DNA from: Narthecium ossifragum
Taxonomy: Eukaryota; Streptophyta; Magnoliopsida; Dioscoreales; Nartheciaceae
Length of the DNA stretch: 64,000 nucleotides
Direction: 5' to 3'
Assembly: GCA_963920575.1 (NCBI GenBank)
Contig: OY986971.1
Coordinates: 6,636,779-6,700,778 of the forward strand
The notes under the pieces were generated by a model. That model searched no databases. It was given only the letters and a program-made list of their open reading frames with translations, and was not told where the DNA came from. Positions 12,366 through 25,464 of the stretch are shown in pieces. Numbering within the stretch: position 1 is the stretch's first letter; each line of letters opens with the position of its first letter. A program made the translations under genes and the position numbers.

Positions 12366-13655
12366 CATCACATCCTCAAATCAGATCATCAAATCAGATC
12401 AAAACCTCGAGTCAAGTCAAAGTCCTTGATCGACATACGGAGATCAAAATCCATCCGTCAACTCGTCGACATATCCCCTAGACTCTGACCAGTCTAGCTA
12501 TAGGACCTGACTAGACCCAACCACAATCCCTGTCCTAAGACAGCCTGACATTCCTAGCATGTATGCATAAGCCACACAACATCAGCATATAATCAAATAT
12601 AGAAATTCATAAGTTCTCATATATGCATACAATACAGGAAAAACTTAGTATAACATTCCATAGCATAATTAAGCAAGTACAAGGCTCAACTAGCCCAACA
12701 CACCATAACATAGCATGCAACCATCATCACAAAGGAATAGCTATACAACATGGCATACCACACAACATTGCATCACATATAAACATAACACGACATATAG
12801 TAGGCATATCATACACACACACATTCCTAGTAGGAGGTGACTCCTACCTTAAAAGGACAGTCAAAGCGCTCCTTAAGTCCGGGGATCCACGTCATGCTCC
12901 GATCCTGATAGCCGCTCAACCGATCGTCTAAAGCACACAAAGCAAGAACGATCAGGCAGGGCCCTAAAAGGAATTGAAACGGCGCGGAAAACGACGAAAT
13001 CATACATTGAAGGGATCTCGCACACAACATCGCCATCCTCCCCAGGAAGATCGTCGGAGCTCGCGCCGGAGCTCCGTCGGATCTCCAAATCAGGGTGCTC
13101 AAGCACCGGGAAGACCACCAGAGGGGAAAAGGGAAACCACTCACTGTCCCTGGCAAGATTCCCAAGGAGGTCGGCGGCCACGACTAGAGAAGGGCCGGCC
13201 GGAATCCTCACCGGAATCCATGGCCGGAAGAAGAAACAGGGCTGCCGTCTTGGGAAAAACCCCAGGGACAGGGGACGGCGTCAAGGTTCACCCCTATCCT
13301 TTCCCGGCGCTGCAGTCGCCGGGAAGAGGAGTGGCGTCAACTCCGACGTCATCTCTGGCGACCCATCGCCGGAAAACCGTCAAAACCCCCAACCCTCACC
13401 AAAAACTCCGAGGAAACCCATGAAAACTGCGAAAAGAAAGGGGGAAAAGAGCTGGAAGCCTACCTCAGTCGAGATCGAGAAGAAATCCGGCGGAGACCCA
13501 CTGGGTCTTCACTCCACAGCGAGCTCCACCGCTCCTCCTGGTTCTTCCTCCCTTCCTTCTTCCTTCTCCGGCGCCGATCTCTCTTCCTCGCTGCCGATCT
13601 CGCCCTCTTTAGCTCCGGCGCCGGCGATCTCCTCCTTCACCCTCTCGATCTCACT

Positions 13656-13661
<6 letters not shown>

Positions 13662-13725
<64 letters not shown>
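13662..13725. repeat. (CT)n microsatellite in LTR A
   Basis: About 30 CT units inside the solo LTR. It produces artificial Ser-Leu and Arg-Glu open frames on the two strands. Confidence 0.95.
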
Positions 13726-13727
<2 letters not shown>

Positions 13728-14018
13728 CAGCCGAAGAAAGAAGAAACGAAGGAGAAGTCTCGAGTTTTCTAGAAGGGTGGGGTGGTTTTTGCAGAAAACA
13801 CCTCGCAAGCCCCAAAATTACACAATGTCCTCCAAATCTTATAGAAAAACCCTTAATTGCAAATAGGTCCTTACATTAGTTGTTTTCCTTATTTGGTTAG
13901 TCTCCTTAATTGTTCGATGTGTGCTTTACATTGTTTTGTAACATGTAAAATATCATAGTGTTTCTTTGTTTTCATTGTTGTCATTGTTTTCATTGTTTCA
14001 TTTCCTCCATGCAAGATA

Positions 14019-14336
14019 GATGAATTATTCACAATTAACCTACATCACGGGGGATGTTTCCAACATACTCATGTAGATGGACTATTCTATTTGGGGGCTC
14101 AGGTGCAATATGTGGACAACTATGATCCTGACATGTTGGGGATATTAGAGTTTGAAGATATCCTTAAGTTATAATCTAAACTCATTTCAACCCAGACAAG
14201 AAAACTAGCAGCTTCATGGATAGGGTAAAGACAGATTATAATTTAGAGATCACCAGAAGCCAGGCATTTAGAAGCAGAGAGAAGGCTGTAGGGTTCTTGG
14301 ATGGAAGCTGGGCTGAACAATATGGTCAGGTGAGAG
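14019..14336 (+). pseudogene. MuDR-type MULE transposase, N-terminal piece
   Basis: The translation gives the typical plant MULE N-terminus: DELFTINLHHGGCF, then YVDNYDPDMLGILEFEDI. After a stop near 14171 and a frame change comes a block with VKTDYNLEITRSQAFRSREKA and FLDGSWAEQYGQ, matching the segment that normally precedes the DDE core. The frame ends exactly where LTR B begins. The target duplication and the reading frame both continue at 33487, where YCQEILRSNPGNTAKV follows, so the two pieces were contiguous before insertion. Internal stops and frameshifts show it was inactive apart from the insertion as well. Confidence 0.8.
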
Positions 14337-14449
14337 TGTCGCGCCCCGACCCGCGAAGGCCCAACCAGGCTCAGGCCGGGCGACGCGAACCAGAACCTAA
14401 CTAAATGTGAAATAATTTTGGTGAGGGTTCCCTCTAGCTTATTGGTTTC

Positions 14450-17150
14450 TGTGAGGACCCGTTCCTTTGACCCGACTCAACCGCGTCGGTCGAGGGTCGA
14501 TCCCTTCTTGGCTTGTTTCCGTGTCGAGCGACATCGGCTGATCGTATTACCTCTTTGCGACCCCAGGGGCAATTTGGGTAAATTGCTCCCTAGGGGTTGG
14601 CTTGACACACGCGCAACGCACACACGGCCTTATAATGATGTATGTGCTTGATTAGATTCATAGGAGTGCTCTGGATTTGAAGATCGGAGTTCGATCAAGT
14701 AGATCTAAATCTGAACGGCTATGGACTTAAGTAACCCTCTTAAACCCTTATCTCTCTCGTGAGGGTTCTATTTCGCTCTTCATCCTTCTTACTGGTTAGA
14801 GAAAGAGAGCGGCGGCGGCCGACCGAGGAGCGAGAGGCGGCGTCCACGGCGACGGCGGAGGGCTAGGCGAGCTCTGCGACCATGACTGGAGGCGACCCAC
14901 GACCCGAGAAGAGAGGTAGCGGCGACGTGCGACTGGCGGCGAGCTCAGGGACGACAACCGTGACCGGAGAAGAGGAGGATAGGAGTCGATCTCGGCCTAG
15001 AGCGACGCCCAGAGGTAGGGATTCCTACCCTAATTGTTGGTTAGGCCTCTAGGATTGATTGAAGCATGTTAGCTTAGGATCTTTTGGTTGTCCCAATGGA
15101 TGTTTTCCTCTTTCATTACTTGTGGTTGCTTAGATCTTGGATTTACTATTGGATTTCGATGCTAGCTAGGGCATTGATGCCCTGTTCTTTGGCTCTGTCT
15201 CCCTCGCATGGTTTCCCTCGTACCGCAGTGGCCTAGATCTATGGGTTCTCTAGGATTTTGACGAGTCTGCTTCCCCTTCACTCTTTGTTTTGATGGGTTT
15301 GCTAGTCCTCTGTTCCTTCATCCTCCCCTGTTCTTGACCACCGGTTGCTTGAGATCCCTCCAAACCCTTCCCCGATTTCTCTCTGGCCCCCTGGTGTTAG
15401 CTCCGGCATTTACTCCGACTGGGTATCCTCTTCCTTCCCCTGTTCTGGGTGGACTGCCCCTTCCTTCCTCTATTCTCCTCCTCAGTTCTCCTCCTCCCTA
15501 CCTTTGTTGAATCTTTCTGATGTTAACTTGGCATTTTTGGGTTTGCTTGTTCTCCCTTGGAATTATTGGCTGGTTCTTGGTTTTGTCTTCGTAGCTTCAA
15601 TGGCAGTAGTTAGCCAGTTCTCTTGCTGGCTCGTTGGATGAATGCTAGACTAAGGACTGGATCAATGATATCTCCTTCTCCTATTTTTTCGCTGCGCTGT
15701 GATGGATTCTGATGCTAGGTCGTGCTCCGTTTTTTGGTCCCCTGTTTCCACCCTCATCTTTCTCCCCCTCTACTGCCATGGGCTGCATATGTGATCTCTG
15801 TTTGAGTGGGTCATTGGATTAATTACTGAACTTTAATTACCATCCTCGTAACCCTATTGTTCTGTCTGGAGGTATGCCACACTAGAGTCTTGAATGAATC
15901 ATATTGCCACTCTTTACTGCCACTTTTCTGCCTCTACTTAATTCTTGCAATTGCATGGTTGGTTACTTCAAGTATGTAGTATTATATTGTGAAAGCCTAG
16001 GGCCGGCGGTGTGTCCGTTTCTATTTTATTTGTGGGAAAGTCTAGATCTGATTGGGCCAAAGGTGTGCCCTTGTATGTGTTGAATGATTATGCATGATTG
16101 GGACATGTGAATGTTGTGCTTAGCTTTGTTTACTCTTGAATGCTAGACTTACCCTATAGCTATATTGTACCTTGTTGGACATGTGATTGATGAATTGACA
16201 TGTAGAGACACACAGGACTAGTTGTTTGATTAGGCTCATGCATGTTGTATGCATTAGAAGCATTAAGACTAGGTGCGGGCGATGGGGCTCGATCGCCGAT
16301 CCGAAGGCTCGGTGAACTCGAATCTAGCTCTAGGACCGAGGTATGGGTAGGAGGACTAGGGCGAGATTGTGTGGATATGATCTTGTGTTGATCGAGATTG
16401 CAACCTAGATATATTCATTTGAATTATGATATTGAGGTGTAGAGGTCGTGTGTACTTTCACTCCAAGTGCTAGATATGGATGTCAATGTCCCTGACTTGT
16501 GTCCCCACGAGGGATGGTGGTATTGAGACTGGGCAGGGTGGAACCTGGACCTGGGCAGGAGCCCTCGGGGAATTGACGAGGCTAGGGTTAGCCTCTAGGC
16601 ATACTTAGCCTTGACGAAAGTAGATACAGTTGCAGTCTTACCCTTTCCTTGAGAGTGCCGTAGAGTAGAACCCTACTGGGCTTTATGCTCACCCTACCCG
16701 GGTTGTGTTTTTCAGGTGCAGGCGCCGCTCCTTTCACTTCAGTAGTCCCAGGCGGATCAGTTCTTGGAGGCGCTTCTACTTCGGGTGGACTTTGAGTTTG
16801 TTGGCAGATTGAGGGCTTCCATTCAGTATTTTATATTTATTTGATGTAGTTAAATCTTGGAGACTATTGTTTCATATTTGAGGACAATCGTATAACTTTA
16901 AATTGATATTAATGACAATGATGTTTATCTACATGTTCAAATTGGATCTATAATAGCTATGGTAGCTGCAAATCTTTATTTATGCCCTCATGATCAAGTA
17001 TTTAAATTTATTATGGAATATAGAAGTTGTACATGTTCCTTGTGTAAGAATTATAGAGACTCTGTCAAAATTTTTGCGCTATTGATGATTTGACAGGTTT
17101 AGGTTGCTCACTCCCCGATCTGGATGGATTTTCTGGGTCGGGGCGTGACA
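14450..17150 (+). mobile_element. solo LTR C (TSD gtttc)
   Basis: Begins TGTGAGGACCCGTTCC, ends GGTCGGGGCGTGACA, length 2701 bp, flanked by gtttc (14445-14449 and 17151-17155). No coding domains. It carries the conserved block near its 3' end (about 16670-16725: GGGCTTTATGCTCACC then TTTTTCAGGTGCAGGCG). It is inserted in LTR B, whose sequence GGGTTCCCTCTAGCTTAT resumes on the far side. Probably a long LTR of a Ty3/gypsy (possibly Tekay/Del-like) element, but no internal region is present to prove lineage. Confidence 0.85.
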
Positions 17151-17647
17151 GTTTCCCTCTAGCTTATTTCATAAGCACCCTTATTCAATAATAATTTCAA
17201 ACCTCAATAATATAATAATGATATAATTCAAAACCTGAAAAGAGTTAACGGTCATATACATCATACTCCCGTAGGAGACTAACTATAACCAAAAGGTAGA
17301 CGACGATCACCGCTCCTCAAGCATCATCAGACGCCGCCGCGTCACCAAACAACTGTCTGGTACTTGCCACTAAAGAAGAGCTAACGCCTGCATCTGCAAA
17401 ACATAGCCGGGGTAGGAGTGAGCACTAAGCTCAGTAGGGTTCTACACTACGATACAGAAAAAGGAGGGAACACAACAGTGTCGCCCCTAAGCTGGGCCTA
17501 GGTGTGCTACAGGGTCCCATAACCCCACCAGTGTCTCTAGGTATCCAACCATGGTCACCCTAGTGAGCTGGGCCCATCCCGGAAACACCTAATATAGCAA
17601 GAAGAAGACACTGCTGGGCAAGATAAGTCTCTGCCGGGCAGGCACAC

Positions 17648-20018
17648 TGTGAGGACCTGTCCCTCTACCCCTGTGGCTCGTTGTAGACCGCAAGGGTAAT
17701 TTGGTAAATTGCGCCTTGTTGGTTTGTTTCACATCCGCGTGTGCACACACTGACCTTGTTTGTGTTAGTGCTTGTTTAGAATGGCTAAGTGGACCCGGGA
17801 TCGGAAGATCCCAGCTCGGGCGCGCGGAAGCTTGCTTTTGGGCAGTTGACGACCCTTGAGCGATCGATCGCTCCTTGGAATGATCGATCGGACTCGTGAG
17901 CGAGTCGGTGGGTTTGACCCGCTCGGATCGATCCGACTTGATGTTGGGATCGATCCGAGGCGCGAGCGATCGATCGCTCCTTGGAGCGACAGAGCGGACT
18001 CGCGTCGGTGGCTTTTCTGCTTCGCGAGGACGGCCGCCGCTGGCCGTCGCTCTCTCCTGTCAGAAGGGGAGGACTTTCCCTCCCCTCCTTCGCCTTTTCC
18101 CCCTCTTTCCCGGTTTTCCCCTCCCCCTTTTCCTCCTTTTCTCCTTCCCCTCCTTCCTTCTTCTTCTTCCTCTCTTTTCTCCTCTCCCGAAGCTCTGTTT
18201 TCTCTCCTCTTACTGCCGGCGAGCTTCTTCTCCTCCGTTCTCCCTCTTCCGACCATCATTTTGGGTGTTCTAAGGCTCGTTGGATCCGTGACAACAGGAG
18301 GAAGATCCCTGAAGTGGTTTGGAACCTTGTTGGTGATCAACTCGCGGGGAATCAGCCGAGGAAAGCGTTGTTAGGTAGGGTTATACCTACTGATGTTGTT
18401 TTCAGGTTTTCTTTAGATCCAGCCGATGGATCTTGTTGATCTTTGTCTTGTTGGATTCCTCATGCCTATTAGAATTACTGATATGAGTTTCATGATCTTT
18501 GGTTGAGATCTTAATAGGTTTTAGCATGATTAAGCTCGGTTTCTCTGTTTTCTGCTGTTCTTGAAGAACAGCCGGCTTGTGGCGTGTTTTTCGGCCGGTA
18601 CGTACATGATCTTGGTTTGTGATGAGCATAAAAGTTGTCAAACTTTGAGTCTACTCTCCAACCTTACTGATTTCATATTTTTCCGATTGTTCTACGATTT
18701 TGTATGAATTGTTTGCTGACGGGCTGCGTTGCAGCAATTAATTGGTAAGTTAGTTTGATTAACGGTTTTGATTAGTGTTTTCCCGTTAATCCAACCGTTG
18801 GATGATTATGAATTTTGGATATGATGATCCTGGTATATACACCTACTGATGGCTAAGTTGGATCTTGAATCCGACGTTGTTTGGACGTCGGATCGACGGG
18901 ATCAATTAGCCCCTAAGTAGAGGCTTTGAGTGTTTTGAATATAATATTAAATTTCAGAATATAATATTATATTGTTTACTGTTCATCATCGTTTTCGGGG
19001 TTGCTTCCCGTTGCAGGAGTCCGCGGTTGACGGTCGCGGTACCGTCGTAATGCCGGGACCCGCTGCGGATCGGCTGGCAGCGGTTGGTAGTACCGCTGCA
19101 GCGATCCGGTTGACTTGTATGCTACCCTTGACATACTGTTGCATGCCTATCTCCTATTTGTGTATGTCATAGCATGCATTGTTGTTTTGTGCATTAGTTG
19201 CATTGGTTAGGGCGTGGGTGATCTTTGGGTCGCCGTCCCGAGGCTGGAAGTTCGGACTTAGCCCTAGGACCGGGGTTGGGTTGTTTGGACCCGGTTTGAA
19301 TTGTAGTGTCCAGTCAAATTCGATGATAGGCCTAGATGACTGGTGCACTTATTGCTTGATGATTGTAGAGGTCGTGTCAGCCTTGAGTCGGATGCTGAGG
19401 TGTAGCCGGTGTTCCACTGTGCTGACCCGGGGAGTAGTGAAGTTGCCTACTCAGCTTGTGTGTCGCCAGTGTTGTTCCTGCTATTGAGTGCTGCTCCTGG
19501 TCCTCAGGGACACGCGGTGGGGTTATGGGACCCCTGTATATACCCAGGTCCTACTTAAGGGCGACACTGTTGCGTTTCCCTCTTCCTTCTGTGTGTCGTA
19601 GTGTAGATCCCTGCTGAGCTTAGTACTCACACCTACCTGGGCTGCGTTTTGCAGGTGCAGGCGTCAGTTCTCCTTCTGTGGCCCCTACCGGGCAGTTGGT
19701 CGGCGGTGCGGCGGCGCCTGGTGGTTTTTGAGAGGTGGCGATATTTACTGCTTTTACCCTTTTGCTAGTTAGTCTCCTACGGGAGTAATGTTGTATTCGA
19801 ATCTTCCCCTCTCCGAGGTTATGTATATTAAACACTTTGAGTTTTAAATCTGTGGTTCGAGGTTTTGCTAATTAATGTCTTTTAATTGAGGGTGTTTTTG
19901 GTGAATTGTTAGGGAGACCAATAGGTTAGAGGGAACCCTCGCCGTTCTTTTTCCGCGTTTGTAGGTTCCAGTTCACGTCGCCCGGCCCGGTTGGGCTTTC
20001 GTGGGTCGGGGCGCGACA
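17648..20018 (+). mobile_element. solo LTR D (TSD cacac)
   Basis: Begins TGTGAGGACCTGTCCC, ends GGTCGGGGCGCGACA, length 2371 bp, flanked by cacac (17643-17647 and 20019-20023). It is of the same subfamily as B and I but in the opposite orientation to B, into which it inserted. It has GATCGATCG palindromes at 17860-17985, a pyrimidine-rich tract at 18060-18250, and the CACCTACCTGGGCTGC / TTTTGCAGGTGCAGGCG block at about 19630-19665. Open frames in the pyrimidine tract (17765-18439) are low-complexity and not genes. Confidence 0.85.
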
Positions 20019-21306
20019 CACACCCTCTACCCAAAGATGAAACGACGACATCGGCTGCACCCTCAGCACATGGCTCGAGGCCGACACGACCTCTAAACCT
20101 CAATCAACATGTATTCAAGTCATCTAAGCCTATCATCGATATCGTTAGAATACTACAATCCAACCTGAACCAAGCTACCCGCCACGGTCCTAGAGCTAAA
20201 TCCGAGCTACTCGAAGCCTTGGATCGGGGATCAACCCATCGCCCACACCCTATCCTTATGCATCTAATGCGCAATCAGAAAATGCATCCTATGATCATGT
20301 GAATGTAAGAAGTAAGCATGTAACAATATGATAAAATAACAAACAGGTTCAACTAGACTGCTGCAGCGATGCCAACGACCGCTGCCAGCCAATTCGCAGT
20401 GGGTACCGGAATTACGACGGCACTGTGATCGTCAACCGCGAACCCCTTCAATGGGAAGCAACCTCGAAAACACAGATGAACATATAATATTATTTAATCA
20501 TCAAAATCCCTTAATTAGATGCTAAGTGACCTCGTCGATCCGACATCCAAACAACGTCGGATTCGAGATCCCATTTACACAAATGCAGGTAAACATGCTG
20601 GGATCAATATATCCAAAACTGGGAAATATCTGACGGCTCGATTACCGAGAAAACGCTAATAAAAACCATTAACGTCACTAATTACCACAAATTGCTACAA
20701 CGCAGCCCATCCAAAGGAAAATCATATCCATTCATAAGAAAATCAGCAAATTATGAAACTGGTTGGCCCTCATAGTAGACCCAAAGATCTACAACTCTCA
20801 TGTTCATCATAAATCAAGATCATGCATGTACAGACCAGAAAACACGCCGTAAGCCGGCTGTTCTTCAAGAACATCAAAACTGGAAAATCCGAGTTTAAAC
20901 ATGTTAAAATCTTACTAAAATCTCAATCAAATCATTTGAAACTCAAACCAGTAATCAACCTAACCTAGATACATAAAACAACAACATGAACACCCAGATC
21001 CACCAGCTAGATTAAGAGAAAACCAAAACTAAACCTATGTAGGAAGAAACCTACTGAACTAAGCAAACCTCAGGTGAATCCCTACTATTCGAGCACCAAA
21101 CCAACTTCAAACCAAATGACGGATCTTCCTCACGCTGTCATGAATCCAACGAGCTCTCAAGCACTCAAAATGATGGCTGGAGGAGGGAGAACGGAAGGGA
21201 AGAAAGGAGAAGAAAAACCGAAAAAACAGAGGAGTCTCGGGCTACTTGTAGGCTCGAGTCCGATCGATCGGTCCCAGAACCGATCGTTCGGTCTTAGCTG
21301 GGTAGG

Positions 21307-22740
21307 TGATCGCTCACGAACGGTGTCGTTAAATCGTACGCAAAACGCAATTTAGAAATTTATAAACCCTTATTTCAATATTAAATTCAAACGATAGTAT
21401 AATGATGAAATACGGGGTCGATCCTCAGGGAAAACTTTGACTTGAATAACGAAGGTGAAATTGAAACTCAAAACTCTAATCCTAAAGCAATGAAAGGTTG
21501 ATTTGGATTTTGGAAACTAATTAATTAAAACTAATTACGAAAGCAATTAAAGAGGTTGAAATAGATCAATGAGAGAAACAACCTAGGGAACCCTCAATCC
21601 ACTCTAGCTTCACTTCCTGTATTCTCTAATTATCATCTTGCTTCTTCTCTAGATATTATGGAATCATGGCTTCTTAAGCTCACATGAAACCCTAAAAGAA
21701 AGTTGATGACTACCTAAGGCATAACCTATCTTCGTGTAGCATAGATTGTCTTCGGACTTAACCTGAGTACAATCTATCTTTACTTAGCATAGATTATCTC
21801 AAAAGCATATCAAAAACCACATGAAAACCATCTTATGGAACTCTACCATCAAGCACAGCAATCAAGTAGGACACAAAATACGTCAAGGGAAATACTTCCA
21901 TCAACTCTATTATCAATAAATTCAAATCCATAAGATCATGTCTATGAGAAAGGAATACAAGAATCAACTAGAAAATACAGAAAGTTATACTAGAGTTTCA
22001 TGAGATCCATAGATCTAGAAGATTAGCCACTCATCTTTGGGATGAAGGCCATGTATTCGATGAAGAAAGCTTGAGATCTACACCACATCTCCGTCTTCTT
22101 CTCCAATCTGAATTCCTCTGTTTTTCTCTATGGAGGCCCCTCGTTTTCCAGCCACAAAACCCTTTTTATATCTTAATTCCCGGATTAGGGTTTTAGGGTT
22201 AAGTTAGACCTCAAGTACAACTCGGAATTCCTGGTCCAACCCTGACAGCTCCTTCCAATCGCGACTGGACTCAACCGGTTCAGAATTTGAGAATGAGTCC
22301 AACACAAAAGATGTAGCTCTGGAAGTCCTCTGTCCTCTCCCGAAGAGTTTGCAATATTTGGACTTAACTAAAATATTTGACGAATATTCTCCCAGGAGTC
22401 GACGGACCAGTCTTCCAACAGCTAATTATCTTCATCTTTTCCAAAACTGCTATCAATCCATCTGGAATCTCTGAAAGTGTTCAACATGAAAGTTGTACGT
22501 CTTGATGTCTATTAGCTGTCATTCAAATTTCAGAATATTTGGAGGTAAGCATAATATCTGGTGAATATTATGCTAACAGTCGACAGAGCAGTGTATTTCA
22601 GCATATTAACCGAATTTCTTGCATTTCTCCTCAAAGTATGATTAAACCTGAAATCAACTAACAAGTTATCAAATACAAACACTCTTGGCATAACAAAGCT
22701 AAGTTAAGAGGTTGAATCATGAACATTTAGTGACTTATCA
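21307..22740 (-). repeat. 3' LTR of Athila element E
   Basis: Starts TGATCGCTCACGAACGG and ends GACTTATCA on the plus strand, so in element orientation it runs TGATAAGTC to GCGATCA. It pairs with 31714-33147 over its full length of 1434 bp with only scattered substitutions and no indel that changes length. Confidence 0.95.
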
Positions 22741-22753
22741 CACCCCCCAACTT
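22741..22753 (-). other. polypurine tract of element E
   Basis: Read on the minus strand, AAGTTGGGGGGTG abuts the 3' LTR start TGATAAG. This is the expected position for plus-strand priming. A very similar AAGTTGGGGGGTTGAT stretch lies about 1.08 kb further inside, at 23822-23835. Confidence 0.85.
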
Positions 22754-25464
22754 ACACTTTGCTAGTCCTAGAGCAAAGAAAATATAAAAAGAAAGCAATA
22801 AATCAAACTAGCCACTTTCGTAGGTCTCACGATTGCACTTAGCATGTGCAACAAGCCTTTAAACCCCTGGGTTACCCCAGTGGAGGAGTTATAGTCTCCT
22901 GAGGGTTTTCAGGGATGACACCCACAAACATCTATACATCCCTTAAATATATCATCAGAAATCAATTATAATATTCATCAACTCTAATGCGAGAAATAGA
23001 AATAATATCTATGAATACATCCTTCAACTCACAGTCACATAAAAATATAGTAAATCAAAACATGTCATAACATATTTCCAACACTTCAACATATTTAATC
23101 ATGATTAAAAACAACTTTAACACTCCTGTGTGTGATTGGGGTTCCACATGCTTCAGAGCGTCAATTATATCTAAACACTTCAACTATTCAAGATCACAAT
23201 CCTATCCCAGCACATATTTTCCATTTATCACATAGCAATATCTGTTTTTTTTTTCCATAATTTTTTCTCAACTATCAGACACTTTGCCTTTTTACGCGAG
23301 CACTCTCCGCTTCTTGAGGCGCAGAGACCCGGTTACTTAGCAAAACACTTAATAGTTTTGTTTAGGCACAGCTTTATCAAGCTCCAGAACTTTTTCTTAG
23401 GAAATTCAACCGTTTTACGCGAACACCACGCTGGCTAGGCACACTGCCCGGTTACTAAGTTGAAGATCCTTTTTTTTTCGCATACTCAGATACTTGCATG
23501 TGTTCATGTATTTTCTGTGTCATGACATAAAATTGTAAATCTATCCTAGTATCATGCTTAGAATCTAGTATCAACCCCTTAACATGTGGAAGTGAACATG
23601 TGCATTAGGATATGTCAAGTTATCCTTAAATCATGGTAAAAGTGTTAAAGTATAGAAATAGTATCATGCATAGTAAAATTTACCATCCCTTATATGACAT
23701 ACAAATCTCAGAATAATCCATAAAATAAATTTCTAAAACCTGCACCTTTGTCAAATCATATCATAATTTCATTCTTTTGACATAATTCAAGGGATGTATA
23801 AAAATTAAATTCCTAGAATCAACCCCCCAACTTGAATATAATTGTCCCCAATTACACTAAGTCAGAAAAATACAGTAAGGAAAAGGGTAGAGATCACCGT
23901 AAATATCGCGCTATAAGTAGTTGGCTCGCATAAAAGACGATCACCACACCGCCCATAAGAAGAACACGTTATCCTTGAATGAATTTATGTCTCTAGAAGA
24001 GATTAAAAAAGAATAAAATCATAGAAATCACCATAAAACGTTAGAGACATAGGTAAAGACTTGAAGAATAACCCCTAATTGATCTATATAAGATTTGCAA
24101 CATGCGCCCCTCAATGAGTGCCAAAGGCCACATGTCATAAAAAAAATACCTTTTCAAAAGATCAAATAGAATAGAATGGAATATATATCAATAATAGTAA
24201 AAAGGCATGAGAATTGTTCAAAATTTCGGCAGAATCCCCTTTGTATTTCTTGAATATGTAGCCTGTACAACCATTCATTCACATGATTAAAAATATAGAT
24301 ATTAAAATAATAAACTACAGTAAACCATCCATATACAGCACACAAATTAGCAGTATCCATATCATGATCCCGGTTAAAGGTCAAGACCTATAGAGCTCGT
24401 CTATCAGCCAACGGACGGCTGAGAGCTCGCCGGCGACGATCAACGGTGAAACGTCGTCGCCGGAGGATGGGACCAGTGGGGATGGCATCGTAGGAGGCCA
24501 AGGAGTCTATCTACGTCGTCTGATCTGTGACTGGTGGTCGCCAGGCGGCGGAACGACGGTGGACGGCGCGGAGGAAGATGGTCGGAGTTAGAATCCGGCG
24601 GCCGGAGCTTCAATCGAGGTGAGTAAGGAGCAAGGAAGCATCCCAGAAGGCCTGAGAACGCACCTAGGTGATTTAATTATAGAATCAGAGGGCCAAGAGG
24701 CGGATAGAAGATGGCCGGCGCGGTGGAGGATCGTCGGAGGTGGAATCCGGCCAACCGAGCTACAAGTTTGAGTTTTGAAGGTTGCAAAAGAGTCGTGACG
24801 GCCAGAGGAAGGTGCTGGAGGTGATTAGGGACGGTGGGACGCAGTGGAAGAGGTGATCGGAGATGGCGGTAGGAACAGGGGACGTTCGCCGGCGTCGGAA
24901 GAGACGAAATTGGGGGGAGAAGAGGCCGGGAGGAGGTAGAGGGGAAGATTGCGATGGTGTTGGAGGTGGGTTGGAGGGCGGGGAGCGGCCGGAGAGGTGA
25001 AGATGGCCGGCGGTCGGTGATGGGGAAGGAAGAAGATGAAGTCGGATCGACCGTGGGCGCGGGTGACTTGAGAACAAAATCAGACGGTCGTTCGATCGAT
25101 CGACCGTCAACCAAGCAATTTGGAAAAAATAAACGGACGGTCGATCGATCGATCGACCGTGACCCACGTTACGTGTTTGAGGAGCTGACGTTCGATCCTT
25201 CTATCGACCCTGAGAAGATTTATTTTTGACAGAGCCGCAAGGACGCTCTGGCGGTCGATGTGGCGGTCGACCGTCCTCCAGGAAATTTGATTTTATAGAT
25301 ATTATGATTATTCTTAAAGAAAAATCACGGAAAATAAAGGAAAAATCGATAAATCATGGAAAAATTCCTAGAAATCAAAACAATTCTAAAAAGCTAAGGA
25401 AAAATCATAAAACTGGGTTGCCTCCAGGTAATTTTACGTCTTTCGCTCGACGTCCATAAAAGGA
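22754..25464 (-). other. non-coding 3' region of element E
   Basis: This 2.7-kb stretch lies between the pol stop codon and the polypurine tract. No env-like or other credible open frame is seen on either strand. It contains a second polypurine-like run near 23822, two copies of a TTTTACGCGAACAC...CCGGTTACTAAG-like motif (23291-23340 and 23413-23457), a GC-rich CGGCGG/GGAGG block at 24400-25000, and palindromic CGATCGATCGACCG clusters at 25085-25275. The paired open frames at 24677-25229 are by-products of the GC-rich block. Confidence 0.7.

Larger units (their letters stand above)
11662..13875 (-). mobile_element. solo LTR A (TSD ttagt)
   Basis: On the plus strand it starts TGTCACGCCCCG and ends GGTCCTTACA, so in its own orientation it runs TGTAAGGACC to CGGGGCGTGACA on the minus strand. 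It is flanked by the perfect 5-bp duplication ttagt (11657-11661 and 13876-13880). No internal retroelement domain or second LTR exists, so it is a solo LTR of 2214 bp. It shares end motifs and the CTACTGGGCTTT...GCAGGTAGG block with the other long LTRs here. Open frames at 12974-13866 lie in GC- and CT-rich LTR sequence and are not genes. Confidence 0.85.

Noticed and set aside
12827..13866. Open frames of 100-150 codons on both strands
   Set aside because: They lie within solo LTR A, including its CT repeat, with no recognisable protein.
14150..14336. A separate 62-codon host gene
   Set aside because: Its sequence is the MULE transposase segment that continues, in frame, at 33487 after LTR B.
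17765..18439. Overlapping open frames of 125-191 codons on both strands
   Set aside because: They are by-products of the pyrimidine-rich tract inside solo LTR D; the same tract recurs in LTR I at 51432-51898.
24677..25229. Possible env-like gene in the Athila 3' region
   Set aside because: Frames are low-complexity Ser/Pro or Arg/Gly sequence in a GC-rich block, with no signal peptide or membrane segments.
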